Positions 7,263 to 14,295 of a DNA stretch of 21,824 bases are shown piece after piece (position 1 is the stretch's first letter; each line of letters starts with the position of its first letter). The notes under the pieces were generated by a model. It did not search any database. It was not told the DNA's origin and was given only the letters and a program-made list of their open reading frames with translations. A program made the translations under genes and the position numbers. The stretch spans positions 1 to 21,824 of IMG/VR virus record IMGVR_UViG_3300005919_000018. The stretch is one strand, 5' to 3'. This DNA is from a virus.

Positions 7263-7730
7263 CTAGTAGTTTTTTAGGCTACCATCCTCTAATTCTAGGT
7301 TAGAGAGTGCGCTATTAATAGCTTTAGAGAAAGAAGACATCCAGGGCGCAGACGAAAGAAACATATCTAGGAGAGCATCCAGACATTCTTCCGGTGTTTC
7401 CCAGACATCTTCAAGTGGTTGTACCTTTCTAGTATCACTGATAATAAAAGGCTTGGGCTTACCATCTTCTTCTTTAACAAGAGGAGCCTGTTTTAGGTAT
7501 AGTATCTCTTCTTTAAAGAAGTTATGGATACTAGCAATATCTGCATCTTTAGCTGATAGTCCTACTTGGGCTTGATATAAGTCCTGTAGTTCTTCCAGTC
7601 TTCTAGCCCCCTCCATAGCCTCATAGCGTTTAAAGCCTACGGTCATAGTATGCTTAGTATGAGCCGCATCTTTAGCGGTTACTGTTAGTTCTATTGAAGG
7701 TGATTGTAGTTGAACATATAGTCTTGTCAT
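7263..7730 (-). CDS. Tail assembly chaperone, G-like
   Basis: A 155-residue protein between the amidase gene and the T-like frame. Its N-terminal 50 residues form strands (LYVQLQSPSIELTVTAK, HTMTVGFKRYEAMEG) like other tail chaperones, followed by a helical half. It ends LEDGSLKNY at a TAG that lies directly after the slippery heptamer A AAA AAC, the usual arrangement for a G/GT gene pair. Most ribosomes make this short form, and a minority make the fusion. Both act in tail assembly and are not expected in the virion. The start ATG has only a distant AGAGAG upstream. Confidence 0.85.
   Translation of the reverse strand: MTRLYVQLQSPSIELTVTAKDAAHTKHTMTVGFKRYEAMEGARRLEELQDLYQAQVGLSAKDADIASIHNFFKEEILYLKQAPLVKEEDGKPKPFIISDTRKVQPLEDVWETPEECLDALLDMFLSSAPWMSSFSKAINSALSNLELEDGSLKNY
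7269..7275 (-). promoter_or_regulatory. Programmed -1 ribosomal frameshift site
   Basis: On the minus strand the codons read CTA AAA AAC TAC TAG, so A AAA AAC is in the right phase for simultaneous P- and A-site slippage. A -1 slip continues in frame into the T-like reading frame with no stop between. The zero-frame stop is 3 bases beyond the heptamer. A clear downstream pseudoknot or strong stem was not found; GGTCTATAGAGCC further on is a weak near-palindrome. Confidence 0.85.
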
Positions 7731-7765
7731 TGTAGTACAGTGCTCTCTGTAGTTAGGTTAAGTTA

Positions 7766-8302
7766 TTAGGAAACTGCAGTATAGATACCAGTAACGTAGG
7801 CATCTATTAGCTTTTCTTTGTTAGTTAGTGCTAGTTTTAAGTCTTGGTCATTATCTATAAAGAATGGTTCTGCTATAACGCAAGGCATAGCGGTCTTATA
7901 TAGAAGATTACCACCTCTATCATGGCTTTTAATTGCCTTAACTCCTCTGTTTGGAAGACCAAGTGCAACTAGAAGCTCCTTTTGAATACACTCAGCAAGA
8001 TGCTTACTCTTGTCTGCGCCTTCTAAGTGTAGTACTTCTGTCCCAGTAGCTCTCTCATTAAATGCGTTACAATGGAAAGATACCGCTATATCTACTCCAG
8101 CCGTATTTACATCATGGGGAAGCTGCCTATAGGTTGTTCTATACATAACTACAGGAGTAAGGCCAAGTTTAGCCAGTCGCTCAGCTATACCCATAACAAT
8201 CTCGCTATTAAAGGCAAACTCTGTAACCTTAGAGTGCTTATTAACAGCCCCTTGGTCTTTTAAGCTATGGCCTACTATTAGTCCTACTCTTGCAGTTGTC
8301 AT
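7766..8302 (-). CDS. N-acetylmuramoyl-L-alanine amidase (Amidase_3 type)
   Basis: A 178-residue zinc amidase that cuts the bond between N-acetylmuramic acid and L-alanine in peptidoglycan. Visible residues fit the family: His12 in VGHSLKDQGA, Glu28 in TEFAFN, His77 in SFHCNA, and a late Glu145 in AEPFFIDN. There is no signal peptide, membrane segment or separate cell-wall-binding domain. It lies inside the tail operon between the tail tube and chaperone genes, well apart from the lysis cassette, which has its own lysozyme. It may be a structural or entry enzyme, or a second endolysin expressed late with the virion genes. AAAAGAGAG stands before the ATG as ribosome site. The enzyme family is clear; its role in the virion is inference. 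Confidence 0.9.
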   Translation of the reverse strand: MTTARVGLIVGHSLKDQGAVNKHSKVTEFAFNSEIVMGIAERLAKLGLTPVVMYRTTYRQLPHDVNTAGVDIAVSFHCNAFNERATGTEVLHLEGADKSKHLAECIQKELLVALGLPNRGVKAIKSHDRGGNLLYKTAMPCVIAEPFFIDNDQDLKLALTNKEKLIDAYVTGIYTAVS

Positions 8303-8321
8303 ACATTGCTCTCTTTTAAAG

Positions 8322-9578
8322 TTACTTAAGTCTAATGTTAAAGTTACCTATGCACCGAAAAGCTAAATCTTGGCCTGAGTACTTAGCTACCGTACTTGCC
8401 GTAACACCACCTAGCATTAACTTATACCAGGTAAGTTCTACTATATTACCTGCAACACTTCCGTAGTTTAGGAGTAACTGATGGGTCTCCTCTAAATGGT
8501 TATCAGGGTTATAAGTTGCATCAGCAGCATCTTCAATGATAGTAGCAGTGACATCGTAAGGCGTAGCTCCCTTTGACCAACCGTCTTCACAGCTAGTCTG
8601 ATATCTGTCATACTCAAACCCATCTACATTAGGAACTAATAGTTTATCAAAGCAGAAGTTAGTAGCATCAACAGCCGGGGAAGTAGGAGCAGTATCACCG
8701 ACCCATAGAGCTAAGTTACTTAATGTAACAGTAGTAGAGTTGATACTACCTGCGTGGCCTGACTTCTGGTTTTGAAAGTCCGCAACAATAGCAGTCTTCT
8801 GTACAACTTGTGTAAGATTACCATTATAGTTAAACTTAAGTTTGGCTCTAGTACCTACTGTACTATCAAAGTCAATAGTACCACGGCAGTTAGCCATCTC
8901 GAAGCACTTCTCAGTAGCAATATCGGGAGAGCTTCGTCTAACTTCAATAGTCATGTAGTCATTAACGGAAGTCCCGTTAGTAATGTCTATATACCCGCCA
9001 CTTCCAGTACTAATTATAGTAGCCAATCCGCAAGACTCGAACCAGTCAGGCATTGGGACTTCAGCAGCCACAGGGTCAGCACCAGCGATAGTACCACGCT
9101 TAGGTAAGAATACTTCAAAGTCAAATACAGCATACTTGTCAGTAATAACAGTTTCCTCATCACGAGACAACTCATCACCTACGTAAACATGGGCTTCGGA
9201 GGTTAGCTCAGTACTGTAGTTAAGGTTAAGAGCTGCTAATGCGTTCTTAGCACCTAGGCCAGTACTAAAGGTAGCGGCTGATACAGTAACGAGGGCATTA
9301 TCGGATAAAGTTGCAGCAGTTTGACTATCTATGGAAGCTACTTGACCTACTACTGCCCCAGAGTTATCATAGATATAACCGCCTACCGTTAGAGAGCCTA
9401 AGCCATCGCCAGGAGCTACTCCGTATTGGAACTTAGTACCGCCTGTTACAGCAGTAGCCCCAGAGGTAACTGATAAGGTTTCGCCTGCTAGGTCAGCTAG
9501 TGACTTTACGGCAGAGCTACCCTCAGCATTCTGAGTTACGCCGTAGATGACCACAGCTTTTTCATGAAATTTAGCCAT
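8322..9578 (-). CDS. Major tail tube protein
   Basis: A 418-residue beta-rich protein in the tail-tube position. From residue about 105 it follows the usual pattern of siphophage tail tube proteins: acidic start (TSEAHVYVGDELSRDEE), DWFESCGLATI, then NCRGTIDFD, KLKFNYNGNL, and a C-terminal Ig-like repeat ending GNFNIRLK. Residues about 25-100 are an extra Gly/Ala/Ser-rich beta segment (GDGLGSLTVGGYIYDNSGAV and on) that the core fold does not need and that may decorate the tail. The start is supported by AGAGG six bases before the ATG. It is among the highest-copy virion proteins expected. Confidence 0.8.
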   Translation of the reverse strand: MAKFHEKAVVIYGVTQNAEGSSAVKSLADLAGETLSVTSGATAVTGGTKFQYGVAPGDGLGSLTVGGYIYDNSGAVVGQVASIDSQTAATLSDNALVTVSAATFSTGLGAKNALAALNLNYSTELTSEAHVYVGDELSRDEETVITDKYAVFDFEVFLPKRGTIAGADPVAAEVPMPDWFESCGLATIISTGSGGYIDITNGTSVNDYMTIEVRRSSPDIATEKCFEMANCRGTIDFDSTVGTRAKLKFNYNGNLTQVVQKTAIVADFQNQKSGHAGSINSTTVTLSNLALWVGDTAPTSPAVDATNFCFDKLLVPNVDGFEYDRYQTSCEDGWSKGATPYDVTATIIEDAADATYNPDNHLEETHQLLLNYGSVAGNIVELTWYKLMLGGVTASTVAKYSGQDLAFRCIGNFNIRLK

Positions 9579-9601
9579 GGTATACCTCTACTCTATTATC
9601 T

Positions 9602-9757
9602 TTATATAACACTTGTTTCATGATTGTTCCTCTTCATTGGGGTAGTAGTAACCTCTGGAACGTCCTCAATAGGATTACCACAGAAGTCTCGTTTAATCTC
9701 TTTAGGGGGAGTCTTACTAAGCGGTACTACTGCCCCTGTTTCATCGTATTTGAACAT
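9602..9757 (-). CDS. Small hypothetical protein, 51 residues
   Basis: An open frame filling the gap between the tail terminator and tail tube genes. It has a good ribosome site (AGGA, 8 bases before the ATG) and the product begins MFKYDETGAVVPLSK, with a middle KEIKRDFCGNPIEDVPEV and an end MKRNNHETSVI. No membrane segment or known motif is recognised. It starts 13 bases after the upstream stop and ends 23 bases before the tail tube start, the tight spacing of the rest of the operon, which supports a real gene. Function unknown; a small tail assembly factor would fit the place. Confidence 0.6.
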   Translation of the reverse strand: MFKYDETGAVVPLSKTPPKEIKRDFCGNPIEDVPEVTTTPMKRNNHETSVI

Positions 9758-9770
9758 AGTTTTTCCTATA

Positions 9771-10184
9771 TTAACTTACTCTTGGCATTACTAAACCTAT
9801 CAGTTCCTGCCACCATATCTTAGTACCAGTCTTAGCTACTACATTACCTTCCATAAAGTTAAGGGTAGAGTAGTTACTGTCATTAGTAAACGGGCTTTCC
9901 CCAGTATACGCATCTTTAATGGCTTGTCTAACGGTCGCTAGGTCGCCACGTAAACAAATAAGCTGTATAGAGCTAACCTGTAACTCTTGGTTTTCAGTAC
10001 CTCTATACGCATCAGTAAAGAAGGTCTCTGGGTACTGTAGCTTTACTCCTATAGTCCCTACCATTATACGAGGGGTAGTTAGAGGGGTATTTATAAGGTC
10101 AACAGTAGACTCGTCAGCTAGAGTAACGTCAGTATAAGATGTCTTAGACTTTATTAAATCTATTAAGTACTGTTCACCCATCAT
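9771..10184 (-). CDS. Tail terminator-like (gpU-like) tail completion protein
   Basis: A 137-residue protein overlapping the preceding gene by 4 bases (ATGA), so the two are translationally coupled. A second Met follows the first and could be used instead. It starts YLIDLIKSKTSYTDVTLAD and has a beta-rich middle (PRIMVGTIGVKLQYPE, LQVSSIQLICLRGDLATV), the helix-then-strands pattern of tail terminator proteins. Such proteins form a hexameric ring that ends tail polymerisation and joins the head. The assignment rests on size, pattern and place just before the tail tube gene. Confidence 0.6.
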   Translation of the reverse strand: MMGEQYLIDLIKSKTSYTDVTLADESTVDLINTPLTTPRIMVGTIGVKLQYPETFFTDAYRGTENQELQVSSIQLICLRGDLATVRQAIKDAYTGESPFTNDSNYSTLNFMEGNVVAKTGTKIWWQELIGLVMPRVS

Positions 10185-10501
10185 GCTATTACACTCTGTA
10201 GGCTACATTTAAGCTGTACCCATCCCACTAAGTCATTTAAGTACCCATCAACCTTAAAACTATACTCTATTGTTTGCAGAGTATAGGTAAGAGTATCGCC
10301 CTTTGCTACATCTAGGTTTAAGAAGTCTTTATAGCTTATCTGGAAGTCGAACTCTTGCTTCTCTATATCATAAGGACTATCAAAGCTTGGTATGTTATAG
10401 ACTAAGTGGCCTGGTATAGCCCTAGTAGTTCCACCAGGTAGCTCTACTGGTTCACCAGCTAACTCTAGGGTTTTACTTATTTGTTCGTCTGACTCTAACA
10501 T
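10181..10501 (-). CDS. gpFII-like head-tail joining protein
   Basis: A 106-residue beta-rich protein. The second half reads VAKGDTLTYTLQTIEYSFKV and then GWVQLKC, which follows the lambda gpFII-type pattern of a short barrel with a GD-turn (RGDTL in lambda). Such proteins attach to the portal-connector ring and receive the tail. It starts 2 bases after the upstream stop and overlaps the next gene by 4 bases. Similarity is at pattern level only, so the exact joint position (FII or stopper) is not certain. Confidence 0.55.
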   Translation of the reverse strand: MLESDEQISKTLELAGEPVELPGGTTRAIPGHLVYNIPSFDSPYDIEKQEFDFQISYKDFLNLDVAKGDTLTYTLQTIEYSFKVDGYLNDLVGWVQLKCSLQSVIA

Positions 10502-10503
10502 AA

Positions 10504-11070
10504 CTACCAGCTTAGTTTAATTCGTTTACCGTTAGTAACAGCCCTAACCCCTTTATCATTCCGTAACGCCCAGCCTATCATAATGCTAGTACTAGGGCCG
10601 AGAAGTAGTCTTAGTGGTAGTTTACTCTTGCTCTTACGTTCAACCATCTGTGTTCCATGCCTTCCGTACTGTCTAGGACTGCCACCTTTATCACGTAGAA
10701 TAAAACCACCTCTATGCGATTTACCGTATACTATGTTAGGTCTACCTTTGACTACTGAAGTTACATGAACTCTTCCTTTACTACTTGCATCTGAGTTTAT
10801 ATTACCCCAATACCAAGTAGTAGGGAATTTAGATAAATCAGAGTATACTTGCCTATAGGTTAGAGTGCCTACTAGCTTGTTTCCTCTTACTTCGGTTCTC
10901 TTTGAAAGTAGCTCTAGCTTATTTCTTGCTGTAAACTTAGTCTTTACTGCGTTTGCCAAAGCTACATTCAAAGAGGACATAATACTGTCCACTCCTGAGG
11001 GAGTACCACCTGTGGTCTTACCTAGGCTAGACCTAAGACTGCTAAGACCACTGATAGTAGCTGAACTCAC
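10504..11070 (-). CDS. gpZ-like minor tail/tail completion protein
   Basis: A 188-residue basic protein that starts with GTG directly after the stop of the capsid gene, with GGAAAG in the end of that gene as ribosome site. It has a helical N-terminus (SLNVALANAVKTKFTARNKL), a strand-rich middle (NKLVGTLTYRQVYSDL, WYWGNI) and a basic C-terminal part (RHGTQMVERKSKSKLPLR). Size, basic character and position fit the lambda gpZ / prophage minor tail protein group needed for joining head and tail. The call rests on pattern and neighbours. Confidence 0.55.
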   Translation of the reverse strand: MSSATISGLSSLRSSLGKTTGGTPSGVDSIMSSLNVALANAVKTKFTARNKLELLSKRTEVRGNKLVGTLTYRQVYSDLSKFPTTWYWGNINSDASSKGRVHVTSVVKGRPNIVYGKSHRGGFILRDKGGSPRQYGRHGTQMVERKSKSKLPLRLLLGPSTSIMIGWALRNDKGVRAVTNGKRIKLSW

Positions 11071-12186
11071 TTACTTAACTTTCCATGCAGCAACCTGGTT
11101 AGAATCTCTCCACCCCATCAAGTAATTGATGTGTATCTCTGACTCCATAGTACCAGTCTTAGGATCTTCCCAAGTGTTAAGGTATCTCATCATAGCTTCA
11201 TACTGTGCGCCTGGGTGCATAATTCGACCATACCGCTTAATGCCATTATCAGCAGAAGGTAATACCGCAAAGTGACCCTCTGGCACATACATTGTTTCTA
11301 CCCCAGTAGTACGGTTATGGTAGATAGCAGTATATGTATAGATGTCTACAGTACGACCACTGCCAATAGGCAATGAGCGTCTATAGTTAAGGTCTTGGTA
11401 CTTCTCAACTTCTGGTAATACTTTAAGAGCAATACGGTTAGTAATGTCTAGTGTTAGTGTAGCAGCGTCTTTGTAGTTAGCAGTAATATCAGCTTCAAGC
11501 AACGCATAGGCATCTTCTGCCATAACTAATGCTCTAATACTTCCTTTACGCAATACAGTATTACATGCGGTAATAATGTCTTTGTAAGGAGTACCATTTG
11601 CTGTCCATGCTAAGTTACCAACACCACCAGAGTTTAAGGTAGTTAAATCTACTTCTGGCACATAACCTTTCGCAAAGTCAGCAGCAGTAGTAATCTTAGT
11701 ACGATTAAAGTCATATAGCACTGTAGGGTGCAATGCACTTTGAGCAGTATGAGTAGCAGTAAAGATTAAGTTAGCAGCGTTGACTTCAAACAATGTTTCA
11801 AAATTAGCTTCTGTAACAGCTAGTTTCTTACGAATGTTGCCTAACCAGTTAGCCCATATGTCTACTTGACCAAACTCTTGACCTAACTGTCTACCATTAA
11901 TCTCTTCATAGTCAGGACTAGCTAAACCTTCTTTGGTGTAAGCAAAGCCTAGTTCAGTAGTACCAAAACCTTGAAGTTTGATAATAGGCGCATCAACATT
12001 AGGAGCAACATACATCGCAGGGGTATTGTTAGATTGGAACTCTCTATCAAAGTTCACAGTAGAACGGTTAGTAGTATCGACATTACCAAAGGCAGTTTGC
12101 AGCCAGTTAGGTCTAGCTACTTTATTAGCAGGAATAACACCCTCTAATACCTTACTCATTTCGTAAGGGCTAAGGAATTCAGACAT
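11071..12186 (-). CDS. Major capsid protein, gpE-like
   Basis: A 371-residue protein in the capsid position after the decoration protein. It shows the HK97-fold, lambda-gpE-family layout: N-terminal arm, then STVNFDREFQ and a YVAPNVDAPI strand, KEGLASPDYEEINGRQLGQE, a central helix region, and a C-terminal part with YVPEGHFAVLP, RYGRIMHPGAQ and HINYLMGWRDS. In this family the protein polymerises around a scaffold and is matured by the S49 protease encoded upstream. Start and stop of neighbours overlap as TAATG, so translation is coupled. About the usual length for the family (lambda gpE is 341). Confidence 0.9.
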   Translation of the reverse strand: MSEFLSPYEMSKVLEGVIPANKVARPNWLQTAFGNVDTTNRSTVNFDREFQSNNTPAMYVAPNVDAPIIKLQGFGTTELGFAYTKEGLASPDYEEINGRQLGQEFGQVDIWANWLGNIRKKLAVTEANFETLFEVNAANLIFTATHTAQSALHPTVLYDFNRTKITTAADFAKGYVPEVDLTTLNSGGVGNLAWTANGTPYKDIITACNTVLRKGSIRALVMAEDAYALLEADITANYKDAATLTLDITNRIALKVLPEVEKYQDLNYRRSLPIGSGRTVDIYTYTAIYHNRTTGVETMYVPEGHFAVLPSADNGIKRYGRIMHPGAQYEAMMRYLNTWEDPKTGTMESEIHINYLMGWRDSNQVAAWKVK

Positions 12187-12971
12187 TAGTATACCTCTCC
12201 AGTTTTAGAGAATCCCATAGGGTCAAATTCTGAACCTTCTACGAACTTCTGTTTAAGTAAATTAGATACGGCAGTAGTACCACCACATCCAGTATTATAG
12301 GCAGTAACGGCTACTGTAGTCCCAGTTGGCAAAGTAATAGTATCAACCGCTGTATCAACAGCCCATACTAATGCGTCTGCCCAGAAACTAGCCTCAGTAT
12401 AGACACTAGCATCAACATCACCAGAAGTACCATCTACGTCATAACATAATACCCCTGCTATCTTTGAAGTAGTAGCTTCACCTTGGATAAGTGTAATAGT
12501 TGGGTTAGTAGCAGTACCTGTATCAGCTAAGTCAGTAGGATTAGTACCTGGTAGCGTAGATACAAACAATACTCTAGTATCGTCAATAGCCTCTGTTCTA
12601 TAGTTAGTTAATGCACCAGACCATATGCCAGTAGCAGGGTCAGCTCCGCCATCAGAACCGTCAATTAAGCCAGCCCAAGCAGTTGCTAATTGTTCAGCAG
12701 TAGTACCAGCACCGCCATCAGTATAGGTTAGTCCACCTAAGATAAGAGTTTGTGAGGCAGTAATGGCTGCAAAGGTAACTTCTGCATTCTCAACGAAGCC
12801 AGAATAGGCAACTAGCTTACCGTCATCATCCGACTCTACGAAAGAGAGTGCTTTAATTACTTGGCCACTTTTGACAGTACCTACCTTAGTGTTACGTGGT
12901 GAGCTACGAAAGAAGGCAGCTTTAGGCACATAGTCAGGGTAATCCATATATGCACCGTTATTAGTAGTCAT
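12186..12971 (-). CDS. gpD-like head decoration protein with inserted domain
   Basis: A 261-residue protein, more than twice the length of lambda gpD (110). The two ends together look like a gpD-type protein: GTVKSGQVIKALSFVE and KLVAYSGFVE at residues about 31-62, and KIAGVLCYDVDGTSGDV with ASFWADALVW at about 170-205. Between them, about 63-168, lies an Ala/Thr/Gly-rich beta segment (LGGLTYTDGGAGTTAEQLAT and on) that looks like an independent domain added to the capsid surface. The end reads EFDPMGFSKTGEVY. It begins at the stop of the protease gene (TAATG). Decoration proteins bind the expanded shell as trimers. The family call follows from position and pattern. Confidence 0.75.
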   Translation of the reverse strand: MTTNNGAYMDYPDYVPKAAFFRSSPRNTKVGTVKSGQVIKALSFVESDDDGKLVAYSGFVENAEVTFAAITASQTLILGGLTYTDGGAGTTAEQLATAWAGLIDGSDGGADPATGIWSGALTNYRTEAIDDTRVLFVSTLPGTNPTDLADTGTATNPTITLIQGEATTSKIAGVLCYDVDGTSGDVDASVYTEASFWADALVWAVDTAVDTITLPTGTTVAVTAYNTGCGGTTAVSNLLKQKFVEGSEFDPMGFSKTGEVY

Positions 12972-13357
12972 TATCTAACTCCTTGGAATAGTTTAGGGGA
13001 TTTCTCTGCATTATCTAAAGCAGCCTGTAAGCCTTTTGAGAAGTCACTAGCGCTTGGGGCAGTAGTGTCAGGGTTAAGAGTAGTTGTAGTAGCAGTAGTA
13101 TCTAAACTAGCTTGGATACCTTGAGCAATGCCTTCAAACATTTCAACAGAATCTACTACTGTAGAGCCTGCTACAATACGTTTCTTAGCCATATCAGCAG
13201 CTACCTTAAATGTACCAGCAGCATCTACAATGCCTAGTACCCGTGTGCGTTCTTCTTGTACAGCAGCTTTAACCGCCACTGTAGTTTCTGCTCTACTAGC
13301 CGCAAGGTCAGCAGTAAGCTGAGCATTAGCCATTAAAGCTTTCTCTAGTTCTGTCAT
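12971..13357 (-). CDS. Possible nested scaffold protein (Nu3-like), internal start
   Basis: In frame within the protease gene, the ATG at residue 279 begins a 128-residue helical product starting MTELEKALMANAQLTADL with coiled-coil character (AASRAETTVAVKAAVQEER). In lambda the scaffold Nu3 is made from an internal start of gene C, and this ATG lies just at the junction of protease and scaffold domains after a Thr/Gly linker (LTHTGTTT). The ribosome site is poor (CAGG, 10 bases upstream). Alternatively the scaffold acts only as the C-terminal domain of the full protein. Confidence 0.45.
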   Translation of the reverse strand: MTELEKALMANAQLTADLAASRAETTVAVKAAVQEERTRVLGIVDAAGTFKVAADMAKKRIVAGSTVVDSVEMFEGIAQGIQASLDTTATTTTLNPDTTAPSASDFSKGLQAALDNAEKSPKLFQGVR

Positions 13358-14191
13358 AGTAGTAGTACCTGTATGAGTTAAAGTTAAATTAGTCCGTTCC
13401 TTTATTACACCATCGAATGAGGTAACAATTCCATCTATTAGACCCAAGGATAACGCCTCAGTACCAAGTACTACCTTACCGTTCAAGTCTATAATAGTTT
13501 GTATGTCTAAGCCAGGTCTATTAGCTGAGACAGTCTTATTCATAATGCTGTCTAAGTTAGATAGCATCTTCATAGCATCATCGATAGCTTTCTGCTCAAA
13601 AGGCTCGTGTTGATTAAGTAGGGCTTTCTCGTCCTTAGACCTAAGTATAAGATACTCTCTGCCTGCTTCCTCGTCTGCCTTTACTGTATTGACAAGAGTC
13701 ATAATAACCCCAATAGAGCCAATAATACTTGTCTCTGTAGCATAGAGCTTCTGGACAGCACTACCTAGCACATAGCCTGCACTAGCCATCATACCATCAG
13801 TAATACCTATAGTTTCTACACCGTACCGTTCAGGTAAAGAAGATATAAAGTCCGCTGCTCCGAATAAGCCAGCTACTTCGCCACCAGGAGTATCAAGGTA
13901 GAAATAGATAGCCTTGTGTCCTTGAGCTATAAGGTCCTTAGTCTGGGATACTATACTCTCGTAGGAGGTAGATCCTGAAGCTCCTCCACCATTCTTGGAG
14001 ACTAACGCATCAAAGATAGTAACTACAGCAGCACCCTTAGGGACTACTGAGTGTATAGTAGGTTCGCCAACTGCTAGAGATTCACCAGCTAAAAGCTTAA
14101 GACCTACTTCTGAGGTAATTATGTCTAACTTATCTTGACTTACCATTAGTGGGCAGTTTAAGATTCTAGTTAGTAGTCGGGCGTGGCTCAT
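12971..14191 (-). CDS. Head maturation protease, S49 family (gpC-like)
   Basis: A 406-residue protein with a SppA/gpC-type protease at residues about 50-250. DTPGGEV (100-106) lines the active site; Ser137 in MMASAGY is the likely nucleophile and Lys189 (SKDEKALLNQHEPF) the likely base. Their spacing of 52 equals the Ser166-Lys218 spacing I recall for lambda gpC. GKVVLGTEALSLGLIDG closes the domain. From about residue 279 the protein becomes a helical scaffold-like region (MTELEKALMANAQLTADL and on), as in lambda where scaffold Nu3 shares the end of C. It follows its own near-consensus promoter, with AGAGG before the ATG. Confidence 0.92.
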   Translation of the reverse strand: MSHARLLTRILNCPLMVSQDKLDIITSEVGLKLLAGESLAVGEPTIHSVVPKGAAVVTIFDALVSKNGGGASGSTSYESIVSQTKDLIAQGHKAIYFYLDTPGGEVAGLFGAADFISSLPERYGVETIGITDGMMASAGYVLGSAVQKLYATETSIIGSIGVIMTLVNTVKADEEAGREYLILRSKDEKALLNQHEPFEQKAIDDAMKMLSNLDSIMNKTVSANRPGLDIQTIIDLNGKVVLGTEALSLGLIDGIVTSFDGVIKERTNLTLTHTGTTTMTELEKALMANAQLTADLAASRAETTVAVKAAVQEERTRVLGIVDAAGTFKVAADMAKKRIVAGSTVVDSVEMFEGIAQGIQASLDTTATTTTLNPDTTAPSASDFSKGLQAALDNAEKSPKLFQGVR

Positions 14192-14258
14192 TCTACGATA
14201 CCTCTGTTGTTTTAAGGTAAATCATGCTGTTCCATTAAATTAGTATCTAGGTTAAATC

Positions 14259-14287
14259 ATAATACCACAAATAACCTACCCTGTCAA
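14259..14287 (-). promoter_or_regulatory. Internal near-consensus sigma-70 promoter for head genes
   Basis: On the minus strand TTGACA (14282-14287), a 17-base spacer ending TGG, and TATTAT (14259-14264) form a strong promoter with an extended -10. The start of transcription would be near 14252, about 60 bases before the protease ATG at 14191. It fills most of the 104-base gap after the portal gene. A small hairpin (14285-14309) overlaps the -35 box and the portal stop codon. It would raise expression of protease, decoration, capsid and tail genes above terminase and portal. Confidence 0.85.
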
Positions 14288-14295
14288 CTCCCTAA

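Noticed and set aside
8772-9186. Plus-strand frames of 111 and 67 residues opposite the tail tube gene
   Set aside because: Antisense shadows of a well-supported gene, without ribosome sites.
9620-9823. 67-residue plus-strand frame in the gap before the tail tube gene
   Set aside because: The minus-strand frame at 9602-9757 fits the operon and has a good ribosome site; the plus frame also runs into the terminator-like gene.
14200-14230. Seven-codon frame (MEQHDLP) in the protease leader as a leader peptide
   Set aside because: Too short to support, with no ribosome site or conserved feature.
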